DNA from: Aquificota bacterium
Lineage (GTDB): Bacteria > Aquificota > Aquificia > Aquificales > Aquificaceae
Assembly (NCBI GenBank): GCA_030549905.1
Contig: JAUQQK010000013.1
Coordinates: 1 to 42,552, forward strand
DNA length: 42,552 bases
Reading direction: 5' to 3'
The notes below the pieces were generated by a model. It had not been told where the DNA came from, searched no databases, and worked only from the letters and a program-made list of their open reading frames with translations. The position numbers and the translations under genes were made by a program. Positions within the stretch are counted from its first letter, which is position 1. Every line of letters starts with the position of its first letter. This document shows, piece after piece, positions 8,706 to 17,056 of this stretch.

Positions 8706-9956
8706 TCAGACCTTGATTATATGCTCTACAAGATTGAAGGCATCTCTTGCTATGGATACAAGAACTTCTCTGTTAATACCACTGAGTTTTTCTAATTGTA
8801 TAATAGCATCGTGCTTAGCCGGGTCCTGCATGCCTATAGCTTCCGAGTATTTTTCCTCTAAGGTAATAGCATAGTCAAGTATGCTTCTCAATTCCTTATT
8901 ACGTCCAGTAAAACCATCTATTATTATCTGTTCTATTTTTACATACTTAAGAAATGATATCTTATCTACACCTAAAATTTCATCTATTAATGAGAATAAA
9001 CCCATTAAATATGCCTCAGATTCATACTTTGGATTGATTATTTCAGCTATTTTTTGAGCAATAATTGCCCTTGCTAAGGATTTTTTCCATAACTGTGGGT
9101 TTTCAACGGATATATAATCGTTCATAGCAAGAACAAGAAATATGTTTTTAAGGTTTTTTAATCCCAACATAGCACACGCCTGCTCAATACTGCTTATTTC
9201 CTTTATAGGAGAGTAGTAGGCTGAATTGACGAGCCTGAGAATTTTGGCGGACATACCCACATCTGTAGATATAACATTTGCTATCTCCTTTGGGCTCTGA
9301 GCTGTATGAATTAGAGCCATTAGTTTCAGCAGGGTATTTTTTAAATAAGGTGCTATCTGGAATTCTTTAAGAATAAAAGGCTTTTCTAAGAACATGCCTT
9401 GAAAGAGGTCTCCACCCTCGGAAAGGGCTTTTTTGTAGTCCTCTTCCTTTTCAATTCGGGTTATTAGAAGTGTTTTACCGTTGGCTTTGACCATGTTTAC
9501 TAAGGAGCTATTCAATCTTCTTACATCAACGGAGACTATGTGCACCTTACTCAGTAAATCCTGCATCTTTTCCTTTTTTAACACAGATTCATCTATGCTA
9601 AACAAAACACCACTTTCCGTGTATTTATCAATGGTACTTAGAACCTGCCTGTAGACTATATCACCCACCGGAACCTGCGGTTCTATTATGTCTATTATGA
9701 GTTTCTTTGGGTCCAGAGCTGTTAGCGCTTTGTTAACGATAGAATCAAAAGACACGTTTATCATAACCCTTTTTCCCTCGCCAACCCTATCTATGCTCTG
9801 CTCCAACAGTATTTCTATAATTATGTAGGTAGCTCTGCTATAGGGTACTTCCTTTGGGTACTCATACATATTATCTTTTTTTCTGAGAAACACTTCAAAG
9901 GCTATTCTTTTCCCCTCTTTATTAAATATGGGCTGTTTGGCTATGAGAAAACTCAT
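8706..9956 (-). CDS. degenerate EAL plus HDOD signalling protein (YuxH-like)
   Basis: 416 aa. Residues 1-200 resemble an EAL domain but the motif reads FEVFLRKK, and later metal and catalytic positions ([16 protein letters not shown]) are altered, so cyclic-di-GMP hydrolysis is unlikely. Residues 200-400 form an HDOD domain ([28 protein letters not shown], then [23 protein letters not shown]). Such proteins take part in signal relay and motility control, often with type IV pili. The ATG lies 35 nt inside the end of glyA and is preceded by a good GGGAGGTG site, so the overlap is real. Its A+T content looks higher than its neighbours'. Confidence 0.85.
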   Translation of the reverse strand: MSFLIAKQPIFNKEGKRIAFEVFLRKKDNMYEYPKEVPYSRATYIIIEILLEQSIDRVGEGKRVMINVSFDSIVNKALTALDPKKLIIDIIEPQVPVGDIVYRQVLSTIDKYTESGVLFSIDESVLKKEKMQDLLSKVHIVSVDVRRLNSSLVNMVKANGKTLLITRIEKEEDYKKALSEGGDLFQGMFLEKPFILKEFQIAPYLKNTLLKLMALIHTAQSPKEIANVISTDVGMSAKILRLVNSAYYSPIKEISSIEQACAMLGLKNLKNIFLVLAMNDYISVENPQLWKKSLARAIIAQKIAEIINPKYESEAYLMGLFSLIDEILGVDKISFLKYVKIEQIIIDGFTGRNKELRSILDYAITLEEKYSEAIGMQDPAKHDAIIQLEKLSGINREVLVSIARDAFNLVEHIIKV

Positions 9957-11217
9957 TAAGCACCTCCCTTATTTCTGGATATAGGGGGAACTGCTCACAG
10001 AGCTCTTTGACCTGCTCTCTAACACCACTTATGACCTTTTCATCTCCCATGTTTCTAATCACCGTATCTATAAGTCTTGCTATATGCTTCATTTCTTCTT
10101 CCTTCATACCCCTTGTGGTCATGGCTGGTGTTCCTATCCTTATACCGCTCGTTTTTGTGGGTGGTAGCGGGTCAAAGGGGACTGCGTTTTTATTAACCGT
10201 TATGTTAGCCTTTCCAAGAGCCTCCTCCACCTGCTTTCCTGTAAGTCCCTTGTCTCTTAGGTCAAGAAGCACTATGTGGCTGTCTGTGCCTCCGGACACC
10301 ACCTTGTAGCCAAGCCTTATAAACTCCTCAGCCATAGCCTTGGCGTTTGCTACCACCTGCTTTGCGTAGGCTTTAAACTCCTCGCTCATAGCCTCTTTGA
10401 AGGCAACCGCCTTTGCAGCAATTACATGCATGAGGGGACCACCCTGTATGCCGGGAAATACGCTTTTGTCTATGTCTTTGGCAAACTCTGCCTTGCAGAG
10501 TATAAAGCCACCCCTTGGACCACGCAAAGTTTTGTGGGTGGTCGAGGTAACAAAATGAGCATAGGGTACCGGGTTAGGATAGATGCCACCTGCAATAAGA
10601 CCCGCATAGTGAGCCATGTCCACCATAAGATAGGCTTTAACCTCCTCAGCAATTTCTGCAAGCCTTGCCCAGTCAATTACCCTTGGATAGGCGGAGGCAC
10701 CAGCCACTATAAGCTTAGGCTTATGCTCCTTTGCAAGCTCGTAGAGCCTGTCGTAGTCTATAAGCTCCGTATGTGGGTTAAGTCCGTAATAGACCACATT
10801 ATAAACCTTTCCGGAAAAGTTTACCTTAGAGCCGTGCGTCAGGTGTCCGCCGTGGGCTAAGTCCATGCCCATTATGGTGTCTCCCGGCTTTAGAAAAGCC
10901 ATATAAACCGCCATGTTTGCCTGAGAGCCCGAATGGGGTTGCACGTTGGCATGCTCCGCACCGAAGAGCTTTTTAACCCTCTCTATGGCAAGGCTTTCCG
11001 CCACGTCCACAAACTCACATCCTCCGTAGTATCTCTTTCCCGGCAATCCTTCCGCATACTTGTTGGTAAGCACAGAACCCTGAGCACACATTACTGCCGG
11101 GGAAGTGAAGTTTTCAGAGGCTATAAGCTCAAGGTGGTAAAACTGCCTTGCATACTCGTCCACAACCGCCTGATAAATTTCTGGGTCCGTCTCTTTAAGA
11201 TATCTCAGTTCAAACAT
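9922..11217 (-). CDS. glyA: serine hydroxymethyltransferase
   Basis: 431 aa, full length. This PLP enzyme interconverts serine and glycine and loads one-carbon units on tetrahydrofolate. Motifs visible: the N-terminal ELIASENF block, [15 protein letters not shown], the PLP lysine in [14 protein letters not shown], and the C-terminal [13 protein letters not shown]. It follows guaA by 12 nt with no Shine-Dalgarno site. A TAAAAT box overlapping the guaA stop could start a nearly leaderless transcript. The one-carbon units feed purine synthesis, and purN and purC are elsewhere in the window. Confidence 0.98.
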   Translation of the reverse strand: MFELRYLKETDPEIYQAVVDEYARQFYHLELIASENFTSPAVMCAQGSVLTNKYAEGLPGKRYYGGCEFVDVAESLAIERVKKLFGAEHANVQPHSGSQANMAVYMAFLKPGDTIMGMDLAHGGHLTHGSKVNFSGKVYNVVYYGLNPHTELIDYDRLYELAKEHKPKLIVAGASAYPRVIDWARLAEIAEEVKAYLMVDMAHYAGLIAGGIYPNPVPYAHFVTSTTHKTLRGPRGGFILCKAEFAKDIDKSVFPGIQGGPLMHVIAAKAVAFKEAMSEEFKAYAKQVVANAKAMAEEFIRLGYKVVSGGTDSHIVLLDLRDKGLTGKQVEEALGKANITVNKNAVPFDPLPPTKTSGIRIGTPAMTTRGMKEEEMKHIARLIDTVIRNMGDEKVISGVREQVKELCEQFPLYPEIREVLNEFSHSQTAHI

Positions 11218-11226
11218 AGTTATTAT

Positions 11227-11232
11227 ATTTTA
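11227..11232 (-). promoter_or_regulatory. -10 box for glyA, overlapping guaA stop
   Basis: TAAAAT on the minus strand includes the guaA TAA (11230-11232). The expected start at 11220 leaves 2-3 nt before the ATG. A second box, TATAAT at 11222-11227, is too close to the ATG for the usual spacing. Confidence 0.45.
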
Positions 11233-12759
11233 CTCCCATTCTATAGTTGCCGGTGGTTTAGATGATATGTCATAAACCACCCTGTTTATGCCCACTACCT
11301 CGTTTATTATCCTTCTCATCACATGGTCAAGGAACTCATAAGGTAGCCTTGACCAGTCCGCCGTCATACCATCCACACTGTCAACAGCTCTAAGACCCAC
11401 CACCCTTTCGTAAGTTCTCACATCTCCCATCACACCCACGCTTTTAACGGGCAAAAGCACCGCAAAAGCCTGCCATACCTTCTCATAAAGCCCCCATTTT
11501 TTAAGCTCCTCAATGAAGATGGCATCTGCCCTTCTTAGGAGCTCCAGGTCCTCCCTCTTTACCTCGCCCAGTATCCTTATGGCGAGCCCGGGTCCCGGAA
11601 AGGGATGCCGGTTCAGGACTTCTTCCGGCACGCCTAAGAGCCTTCCCACCTTACGCACCTCATCTTTGAAGAGCTCCCTTAAGGGCTCCACAAGTTTTAA
11701 GTTCATCCTTTCTGGCAGGCCACCCACGTTATGGTGGGTTTTTATCACCTTTGCTCCAGCTATGCCTGCGCTTTCCACCACGTCTGGATATAGGGTTCCC
11801 TGAAGCAGGAAATCCGCTTTTATCTTCTTTGCCTCTTCCTCAAAAACTTCTATAAAGGTCCTGCCTATTATCCTTCTCTTTTCCTCAGGGTCTTCCACGC
11901 CCTTCAATCGCTCAAGGAAGAGCTCTTCCGCATGGACTGTGTAGAAGGGAAGCCCCATTTTCCTGAAATATCCTTCCACCTCTTCTACCTCCCCTTCTCT
12001 AAGAAGCCCGTGGTTAACAAAGATGCATGTTAGCCTGTCTCCTATAGCTCTGTAGGTGAGCACTGCGGATACGGTAGAATCCACTCCACCAGAAAGGGCA
12101 CACACAACCCTGCCATCACCTACCTGAGTCTTGATTTCTTCCACCTTCTCCTTTATAAAGTCCCCCATGTCCCAGTTTTTCTCAGCCTTTGCTATAAGAA
12201 AAAGGAAATTGGCAAAAAGCTCCATTCCATAACTGGTGTGTGCTACCTCAGGATGGAACTGGACGCCGTAAAAGGGCTTTTTGACGTGCCTTATGGCAGC
12301 ATAGGGCGAGTTTTCTGAGCTGGCTATAACTTCAAAATCCTCTGGCATATCAACCACCTTGTCCGCATGGCTCATCCACACGTCAAACTCTCTTGGCAAG
12401 CCGTTGAACAGGGGGTCATCCTTCAATACCTTTAGCCTTGCCCTTCCGTATTCCTGCTTTGTTGCCCTTTCTACCTTCCCTCTTAGCTGATGTGCCATAG
12501 CCTGTAGCCCGTAGCATATGCCAAGTATGGGTATGCCAAGCTCGTATATACGTATGTCTGGAAGTGGAGCCTTTTCTTCATACACGGAGGCTGGACCTCC
12601 AGACAGAACAAGAGCAAAAGGGTTTTTCTTCTTTATTTCTTCTATGCTGATATGATAAGGCACTATTTCACTGTATACTCCAAGCTCCCTTATCCTCCTC
12701 GCTATAAGCTGAACATACTGGGAACCAAAATTAAGCACAAGAACAGAACGCCTTAGCAC
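11230..12759 (-). CDS. guaA: GMP synthase (glutamine-hydrolysing)
   Basis: 509 aa, the usual length. It converts XMP to GMP with glutamine nitrogen and ATP. The N-terminal class I amidotransferase has GGPASVYE, nucleophile Cys in LGICYGLQ and the His in VQFHPEVAH. The ATP pyrophosphatase domain has the PP-loop ALSGGVDST, and the C-terminal dimerisation domain ends in [13 protein letters not shown]. The start is a GTG with no Shine-Dalgarno site. A TATAAT box at 12767-12772 puts the transcript start at 12760, one base upstream, so translation is probably leaderless from GTG. Confidence 0.98.
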   Translation of the reverse strand: MLRRSVLVLNFGSQYVQLIARRIRELGVYSEIVPYHISIEEIKKKNPFALVLSGGPASVYEEKAPLPDIRIYELGIPILGICYGLQAMAHQLRGKVERATKQEYGRARLKVLKDDPLFNGLPREFDVWMSHADKVVDMPEDFEVIASSENSPYAAIRHVKKPFYGVQFHPEVAHTSYGMELFANFLFLIAKAEKNWDMGDFIKEKVEEIKTQVGDGRVVCALSGGVDSTVSAVLTYRAIGDRLTCIFVNHGLLREGEVEEVEGYFRKMGLPFYTVHAEELFLERLKGVEDPEEKRRIIGRTFIEVFEEEAKKIKADFLLQGTLYPDVVESAGIAGAKVIKTHHNVGGLPERMNLKLVEPLRELFKDEVRKVGRLLGVPEEVLNRHPFPGPGLAIRILGEVKREDLELLRRADAIFIEELKKWGLYEKVWQAFAVLLPVKSVGVMGDVRTYERVVGLRAVDSVDGMTADWSRLPYEFLDHVMRRIINEVVGINRVVYDISSKPPATIEWE

Positions 12760-12766
12760 AGTAAAT

Positions 12767-12772
12767 ATTATA
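12767..12772 (-). promoter_or_regulatory. -10 box for guaA
   Basis: TATAAT on the minus strand, 7 nt before the GTG start at 12759. A one-base leader is expected. No good -35 is present on this strand. Confidence 0.6.
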
Positions 12773-12777
12773 AACTC

Positions 12778-12806
12778 TTGACTTGGTTGTGGGTGCGGAG
12801 TAGTAT
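12778..12806 (+). promoter_or_regulatory. sigma70-type promoter for cfa
   Basis: TTGACT at 12778-12783, a 17-bp spacer, then TAGTAT at 12801-12806. The expected start near 12813 gives a leader of about 15 nt that contains the GAGGAGGG ribosome site before the ATG at 12828. This is a classical promoter, unlike the leaderless type opposite it for guaA. Confidence 0.65.
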
Positions 12807-12827
12807 ATAGATGAGGAGGGCTATCAA

Positions 12828-14020
12828 ATGGTAGAGAAAATCATTGAAGATATAAACAGAAACTTTCCCGAGGGTATATGCGTTGAACTTCCCGATGGTC
12901 TTTGTATTGGGAAGGGTTTACATCGCATCAAGGTTATTAAAAAGAGTGTGGTTGCTGAGATAATGAGAGACCATGAGATGGGTTTTTGTGAAGCTTACAT
13001 GAGGGGAGATATAAGGATTGATGGTGATTTAGAGAAGGTTCTATTGGTTTGTATGGAATATGTAGATTCAAAGAAAAGAAGGAGTCTAAAGGATGCATTT
13101 GTGTATCTTTTGAGGATGTTTTTAAAACCCTTTGGTCTTTTAAAACTTCTTGAGGGCAGGGAAGTAAGAAGGCATTATGACCTGGGAAACGACTTTTATG
13201 AAAAGTGGTTGGACAGCTCCATGACCTATTCCTGTGCCTTTTTCACAAGCCCAGAGATGAACCTTGAAGAGGCTCAGAGGGAAAAGAGAAGGATAATATA
13301 CGAAAAGCTTCAGCTCAAAGAGGGTGACAGGCTTTTAGACATAGGCTGTGGATGGGGTTCGCTTATTATAGAAGCTGTTTTAGACTATGGCGTTAAGGCG
13401 GTAGGTATAACGCTGTCGAAGAACCAGTATGAGTATGTGAAGGCTAAAATAAGGGAGCTGGGCTTGGAAAAAGCACGGAAGTCTACTTCATGCACTATGA
13501 AGACTTACCAAAGCTTGGTATGACCTTTAATAAGATAGTTTCCGTAGGCATGTATGAACATGTGGGTAAGGGAAGGCACAGAAGGTTTTTTGAGACGGTG
13601 GCGAGCCTTCTTGATAAAGGGGGTCTGTTTTTACTTCATACTATAGGCAAGGTGCATCCCTCAAGCCAGAGCAGGTGGATTAGAAAGTATATATTTCCCG
13701 GAGGTTATTTGCCCTCCATAGAAGAGGTCTTAAAAGCCAGCAGGGACTTGGGTCTTGAATTTATAGACCTTGATGACTGGAGGCTACATTACTATTACAC
13801 TTTAAAGGAGTGGAAAAGAAGGTTCTTCATGCATAGAGACTGGGTTATTAGCACCTATGGTGAAGAGTTCTTTAGAATGTGGGAGCTTTACCTAACAGCC
13901 TCTGCGGTCTCCTTCTATATAGGCAGTAATCATTTGTTCCAGTTTCTTTTTTCCAAGGGTGTGCTGAACGACTATCCTGTCATGAGAAGGAGCCTTGGTC
14001 AGCCTCTGCTGAGGGCTTGA
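12828..14020 (+). pseudogene. cfa: cyclopropane-fatty-acyl-phospholipid synthase, frameshifted
   Basis: The enzyme adds a methylene from S-adenosylmethionine to unsaturated phospholipid acyl chains. The first frame (12828-13523) gives the N-terminal lipid-binding part, RRHYDLGNDFYEKWLDSSMTYSCAFF and the SAM motif LLDIGCGWGS, then runs off frame after GLEKA. The rest continues in the -1 frame (through 13490-14020) with VYFMHYEDLPKLG, GMYEHVG, FPGGYLPS and the C-terminal region. One extra A in the run of five A (13468-13472) would restore GLEKSTEVYFMHYEDL and a protein of about 397 aa. So this is either a one-base deletion in the strain, a sequencing indel, or less likely recoding; all other family motifs are intact. 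It has its own promoter and a good ribosome site. The 3' end overlaps mlaF by 22 nt. Confidence 0.88.
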
Positions 14021-14763
14021 AAGTTGCCCAAACCCTTCTTTAAAAACTCCCTTACAAAGGGTATATTTGAGTTTAGAATCTCCTCCTTACTGCCTACCTG
14101 CACCACCTGACCTTCTTTTAACACCATTATGCGGTCGGATATGGTAAAGGCTGAAACCATATCGTGAGATACCACAATGGCGGTAGAGTTTGTTTTGTCT
14201 CTAAGGCTTATGATAAGCTCATCTATGAGCCTGCTGGTAATGGGGTCAAGCCCAGAGGTAGGCTCATCGTAGATTATAAGCTCTGGGTTGGTGGCTATTG
14301 CCCTTGCTATGCCTACCCTTTTCTTCATGCCACCGGAAAGTTCAGAAGGATAGAGGTCAAGCACCTCTTCAGACAGTCCTACCATCTGCAGGTATTTTAA
14401 AGCCTTCTGTCTTAGCTCTTCTTCCTTCATATTATCGTGCTCAAGGTGGTAGAAGACTACATTCTCCCACACCCTCAGACTGTCAAAGAGGGCAGCACCC
14501 TGAAAAACATAGCCTATTTTCCTTCTCACCTCGTCCAGCTCCAGCAGTCTCAAAGTGCTCAGGTCCTTGCCAAACACCTCAACCCTGCCGGAGGTGGGTT
14601 TATACAGCCCAACGAGGCACTTTGTTATGGTGGTTTTCCCGCTCCCGCTCCCGCCAAGTATGGTAAATATCTCACCGCGTTTAACATTAAAGCTTATATC
14701 CTTGAGTATATGCCTGCCCTGAAGGTGTAAGTTTAGACCCTCAACCCTTATTATGTATTCCAT
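13999..14763 (-). CDS. mlaF: ABC transporter ATPase of the Mla lipid system (MlaF)
   Basis: 254 aa. Walker A is GGSGSGKTT (about residue 37), signature LSGGMKKRV, Walker B LIIYDEPTSG and switch His in VVSHD. The segment FQGAALFDSLRVWENV is characteristic of MlaF/Ttg2A ATPases, which drive phospholipid transport between inner and outer membrane. The partner permease (MlaE) and substrate-binding MlaD are not adjacent here; upstream genes are a flavin-type protein and a CDP-alcohol transferase. The ATG overlaps the TGA of the upstream gene (TGATG). The presence of this gene supports a diderm cell. Confidence 0.88.
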   Translation of the reverse strand: MEYIIRVEGLNLHLQGRHILKDISFNVKRGEIFTILGGSGSGKTTITKCLVGLYKPTSGRVEVFGKDLSTLRLLELDEVRRKIGYVFQGAALFDSLRVWENVVFYHLEHDNMKEEELRQKALKYLQMVGLSEEVLDLYPSELSGGMKKRVGIARAIATNPELIIYDEPTSGLDPITSRLIDELIISLRDKTNSTAIVVSHDMVSAFTISDRIMVLKEGQVVQVGSKEEILNSNIPFVREFLKKGLGNFQALSRG

Positions 14764-15197
14764 CAGAGTTTGAGGGCATCAAGCACAAGCTGGTCTAACT
14801 CTCCAGCCTTCTGAAGGTCTCCAGTATGCATGAAGGGTATGGTGCCCGTTATGGTTCCACCGGGGAACAGATTGTTCTCAACCCTGTTAAGTTTTATCTC
14901 AAAAACGGAGACGGGAAATTTCACTTCTTCAATTCTCTCAAGCACAAGCTGGGCATCGCCATAACAGGCAAGAGCCTTACCGGGTGCTATCAGGAATAGG
15001 CATGCGGCGTTTGTTTGAAGCATATTTTTTGCGCTCTTTGCATTGGAGCTAACTGCTACCCTTAGGGTTCTATCATCAACCGGATATATCCAGGTTATGA
15101 AGGTAAGGTGGACCTCACCCTCCTTGTCGGTGGTGGCAAGCACAGCAGGGAAAACACCCACATCTCTCATGAGGTCCGCAAGGTCCTTCGGAAGCAT
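14763..15197 (-). CDS. pyridoxamine-phosphate-oxidase-like flavin split-barrel protein
   Basis: 144 aa. The N-terminal two thirds look like the FMN-binding split barrel of the pyridoxamine 5'-phosphate oxidase superfamily: VFPAVLATTDKEGEVHLTFITWIYPVDDRTLRVAVSSNAKSAKNML, then a strand-rich region. The family includes oxidases, haem-utilisation proteins and many of unknown substrate. The C-terminus carries a GTITGTIPFMHTGD segment that I do not recognise. A clear AGGAGGT site lies before the ATG. It sits between the CDP-alcohol transferase and mlaF genes, both lipid-related, so a link to the membrane is possible but unproven. Confidence 0.65.
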   Translation of the reverse strand: MLPKDLADLMRDVGVFPAVLATTDKEGEVHLTFITWIYPVDDRTLRVAVSSNAKSAKNMLQTNAACLFLIAPGKALACYGDAQLVLERIEEVKFPVSVFEIKLNRVENNLFPGGTITGTIPFMHTGDLQKAGELDQLVLDALKL

Positions 15198-15200
15198 CTG

Positions 15201-15776
15201 CTACCTCCTCTGAAGTTTTTTAAAAGTATAAGCCCTTTGTAGTGTGGTTATCAAGGAACCAATCGTGATTATGCTCAGGGTTATAAGCAGCTGTTGAAGA
15301 ATAATACCCACAAGCAGGATAGTCCACCTTTCGGGTCTTTCAAAAAGCCCCACCTTTAGCTCGTAGCCCAGACCCTCAGCCCTCGCCCTTGAATAGCTCA
15401 CCGTGTAAGAAAAGACCAGAGAAGTGAGGGCAAGTAAAGAGAGTAGCTTATCCTGAGCGGAAAGGGCTATGGCAATGAAGGGTATAGCATCTGAAACCCT
15501 GTCTAAAAGCGAGTCAAGAAAGGCTCCGAAGTCCGAGCTTTTACCAGCCCGCCTTGCCAGAGAACCGTCTATGGCGTCTGACAAGGCGCCCACAAGCAGG
15601 AAAATAAAGCTCAGAAAATATTCCTGCAGGTATAGAAAGTAGGAGCCTATTACAACAAAAACCAGACCAGCTACGGTTATTGCGTTTGGCGTGGCACCCA
15701 GTTTTTTGAGTAGCATGACCAAAGGTTCTATCAGCCGTTCAAAGGTGGGTTTCAGCTCTCTTGCTATGTAGCTCAT
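15201..15776 (-). CDS. CDP-alcohol phosphatidyltransferase family protein
   Basis: 191 aa with about five or six hydrophobic segments. It has a perfect catalytic signature: Asp67-x2-Asp70-Gly71-x2-Ala74-Arg75-x8-Gly84-x3-Asp88-x3-Asp92. Enzymes of this family make phospholipids by joining a CDP-activated lipid to an alcohol phosphate such as glycerol-3-phosphate or inositol phosphate; which alcohol is used here cannot be told. The ATG is 13 nt after the 3' end of tRNA-Ser, and an AAGGAG ribosome site fills that trailer, so the gene is probably expressed as the 3' part of a tRNA-mRNA transcript. Confidence 0.9.
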   Translation of the reverse strand: MSYIARELKPTFERLIEPLVMLLKKLGATPNAITVAGLVFVVIGSYFLYLQEYFLSFIFLLVGALSDAIDGSLARRAGKSSDFGAFLDSLLDRVSDAIPFIAIALSAQDKLLSLLALTSLVFSYTVSYSRARAEGLGYELKVGLFERPERWTILLVGIILQQLLITLSIITIGSLITTLQRAYTFKKLQRR

Positions 15777-15789
15777 TCTATACTCCTTA

Positions 15790-15879
15790 CGGCGAGGGAG
15801 GGATTCGAACCCCCGGTGGGCCCCAAGGACCCACAGCGATTTTCGAGACCGCCCCGTTCGACCACTCCGGCACCTCGCC
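15790..15879 (-). tRNA. tRNA-Ser (anticodon CGA)
   Basis: A 90-nt class II tRNA on the minus strand. The 5' and 3' acceptor halves GGCGAGG and CCTCGCC pair fully, with discriminator G. The anticodon stem GCGGT/ATCGC holds loop CTCGAAA, giving anticodon CGA (codon UCG). There is a long variable arm (GGGTCC...GGCCC) and a T-arm with GTTCGAAT. CCA is not encoded. A TATAAT box at 15890-15895 puts the transcript start at about 15883, so the 5' leader is only about 4 nt. It is followed by the CDP-alcohol transferase gene. Confidence 0.97.
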
Positions 15880-15889
15880 TTAAAGGATA

Positions 15890-15897
15890 ATTATAAT
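15890..15897. promoter_or_regulatory. overlapping divergent -10 boxes (tRNA-Ser / O-antigen ligase)
   Basis: The 8-bp ATTATAAT contains TATAAT on the minus strand (15890-15895, for tRNA-Ser) and TATAAT on the plus strand (15892-15897, for the gene at 15905). Expected starts are about 15883 leftward and 15904 rightward. Confidence 0.65.
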
Positions 15898-15904
15898 ATT
15901 TTGT

Positions 15905-17056
15905 GTGCTGTTTATACTTACTCTATGCGCCTTGCTTTCTATAAGCCTCTTTGAGGCAGTAGTTATTTTGCTTCTTCCCTATACTTTTTATAGGATATAT
16001 AAACTCAGGGTTTATGGAAGTTTATTTCCACCACTTTTGATACATGCCTTTGCAGTCCTTCTATCAACCCTTCTTTACTTTCCTTCGCAGATTGGTAAGG
16101 CGGTGGAAAGAGGTCTCTTTTTACTACTTTATCCTCTTGGGGGCATGTGGAAAGTCAGCCATCATACCCTATACAGGCTTAACCTCTTGCTTGTCTGGGC
16201 AGGCTTGCTATTACTTCCTGTGGTTTTTTACAGATTTTATAAAACGGGACAGCCAGCCATGTTATGGGGTGGGTGGTTTGAGGTGGGAGCTTTTTATACC
16301 CTCTTTGCGTTAAGCGCTGTATCTCTTCTTCTGTTTTCCAGACGATGGTTTTACATATTGCCTTTACTTACCTTTACTATTACCGTCTTTTTTACCATGA
16401 GAAGGTCTGCCATGCTGGGCTTTGCCTTTGCCCTGCTGGCATTGTTATACCTGCTAAGAAGAAGACTTTCTTTCAAGTTCAGAATGAGCCTCCTGTTTCT
16501 TGTTGTGCTTGCTTTCACAGTAAGCACTTACCTGCTCGTGCATAAGGACCCACGGTATGCCACCTTCTGGCAGGTACTTACAGGAAGACAAGCTCTTACT
16601 GAAGAGGCTCTCAACACCATATCAAGCTTAAGGTGGCAGATAGCCAAGGCAGGCATTGAAGTGTTAAGTAAGGACGTCAAAGAAGGGCATATTCTACCCC
16701 TGCTTATAGGTCATGGCATAAACTCAGGCTTGTATTTGGAACCTAAAAGCCCTACGGGAGGTGTATATGAATCTGTTTTTATCCTTTCAGAGCTTATAGA
16801 GAAGGGTCTGGTGGGGCTTGTGGCGGTGTTGTGGGTATTTATTGCCTATTTTAGATTTCTTCTTAGGTTCAAGGTTGAAGACCAGAAGGACTACCTTCTT
16901 CTGCCCTTCCTCCTTATGCTTGGTGCCCACCTTGTAGGCTCTGTATTTACCTTTTTCTGGGATGCCATGCTTCCTCTTTACCTTGTCTATTTCAGGCTTG
17001 CGGAAGCCTTCAGCTCTTCACAAGCAGGCGGTGGGCACGACCCACAAGCTCCTTAA
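15905..17056 (+). CDS. O-antigen ligase / polymerase-like membrane protein
   Basis: 383 aa, with about ten hydrophobic segments. A hydrophilic loop around residues 210-290 precedes the last membrane helices and contains GRQ, SLRWQIAKAGIEVL and GHGINSGLYLEP; the RxxxW..A and GHG elements resemble Wzy_C-type proteins (WaaL O-antigen ligase and related polymerases), which attach or extend surface polysaccharide on the periplasmic side. The start is GTG, one base after the expected transcript start from TATAAT at 15892-15897, so translation is leaderless. The last 47 nt overlap pyrD on the other strand. The exact substrate is unknown. Confidence 0.75.
   Translation: MLFILTLCALLSISLFEAVVILLLPYTFYRIYKLRVYGSLFPPLLIHAFAVLLSTLLYFPSQIGKAVERGLFLLLYPLGGMWKVSHHTLYRLNLLLVWAGLLLLPVVFYRFYKTGQPAMLWGGWFEVGAFYTLFALSAVSLLLFSRRWFYILPLLTFTITVFFTMRRSAMLGFAFALLALLYLLRRRLSFKFRMSLLFLVVLAFTVSTYLLVHKDPRYATFWQVLTGRQALTEEALNTISSLRWQIAKAGIEVLSKDVKEGHILPLLIGHGINSGLYLEPKSPTGGVYESVFILSELIEKGLVGLVAVLWVFIAYFRFLLRFKVEDQKDYLLLPFLLMLGAHLVGSVFTFFWDAMLPLYLVYFRLAEAFSSSQAGGGHDPQAP

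Noticed and set aside
8450-8720. TPP riboswitch upstream of the thiL pair
   Set aside because: The predicted mRNA is leaderless, so there is no room for a riboswitch.
10276-10860. 194-codon open frame opposite glyA
   Set aside because: It lies wholly antisense to serine hydroxymethyltransferase, with no promoter or ribosome site and no family pattern.
13467-13475. Programmed -1 frameshift signal in cfa
   Set aside because: The zero-frame codons GAA AAA GCA do not form a classical slippery heptamer, and a one-A deletion explains the change better.
13490-14020. A separate methyltransferase gene starting at the ATG at 13490
   Set aside because: Its sequence is the C-terminal half of cyclopropane fatty acid synthase, continuing the upstream frame after a one-base shift; it has no ribosome site of its own.
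14164-14730. Open frames on the plus strand across mlaF
   Set aside because: They are antisense shadows of a clear ATPase gene with no start signals.
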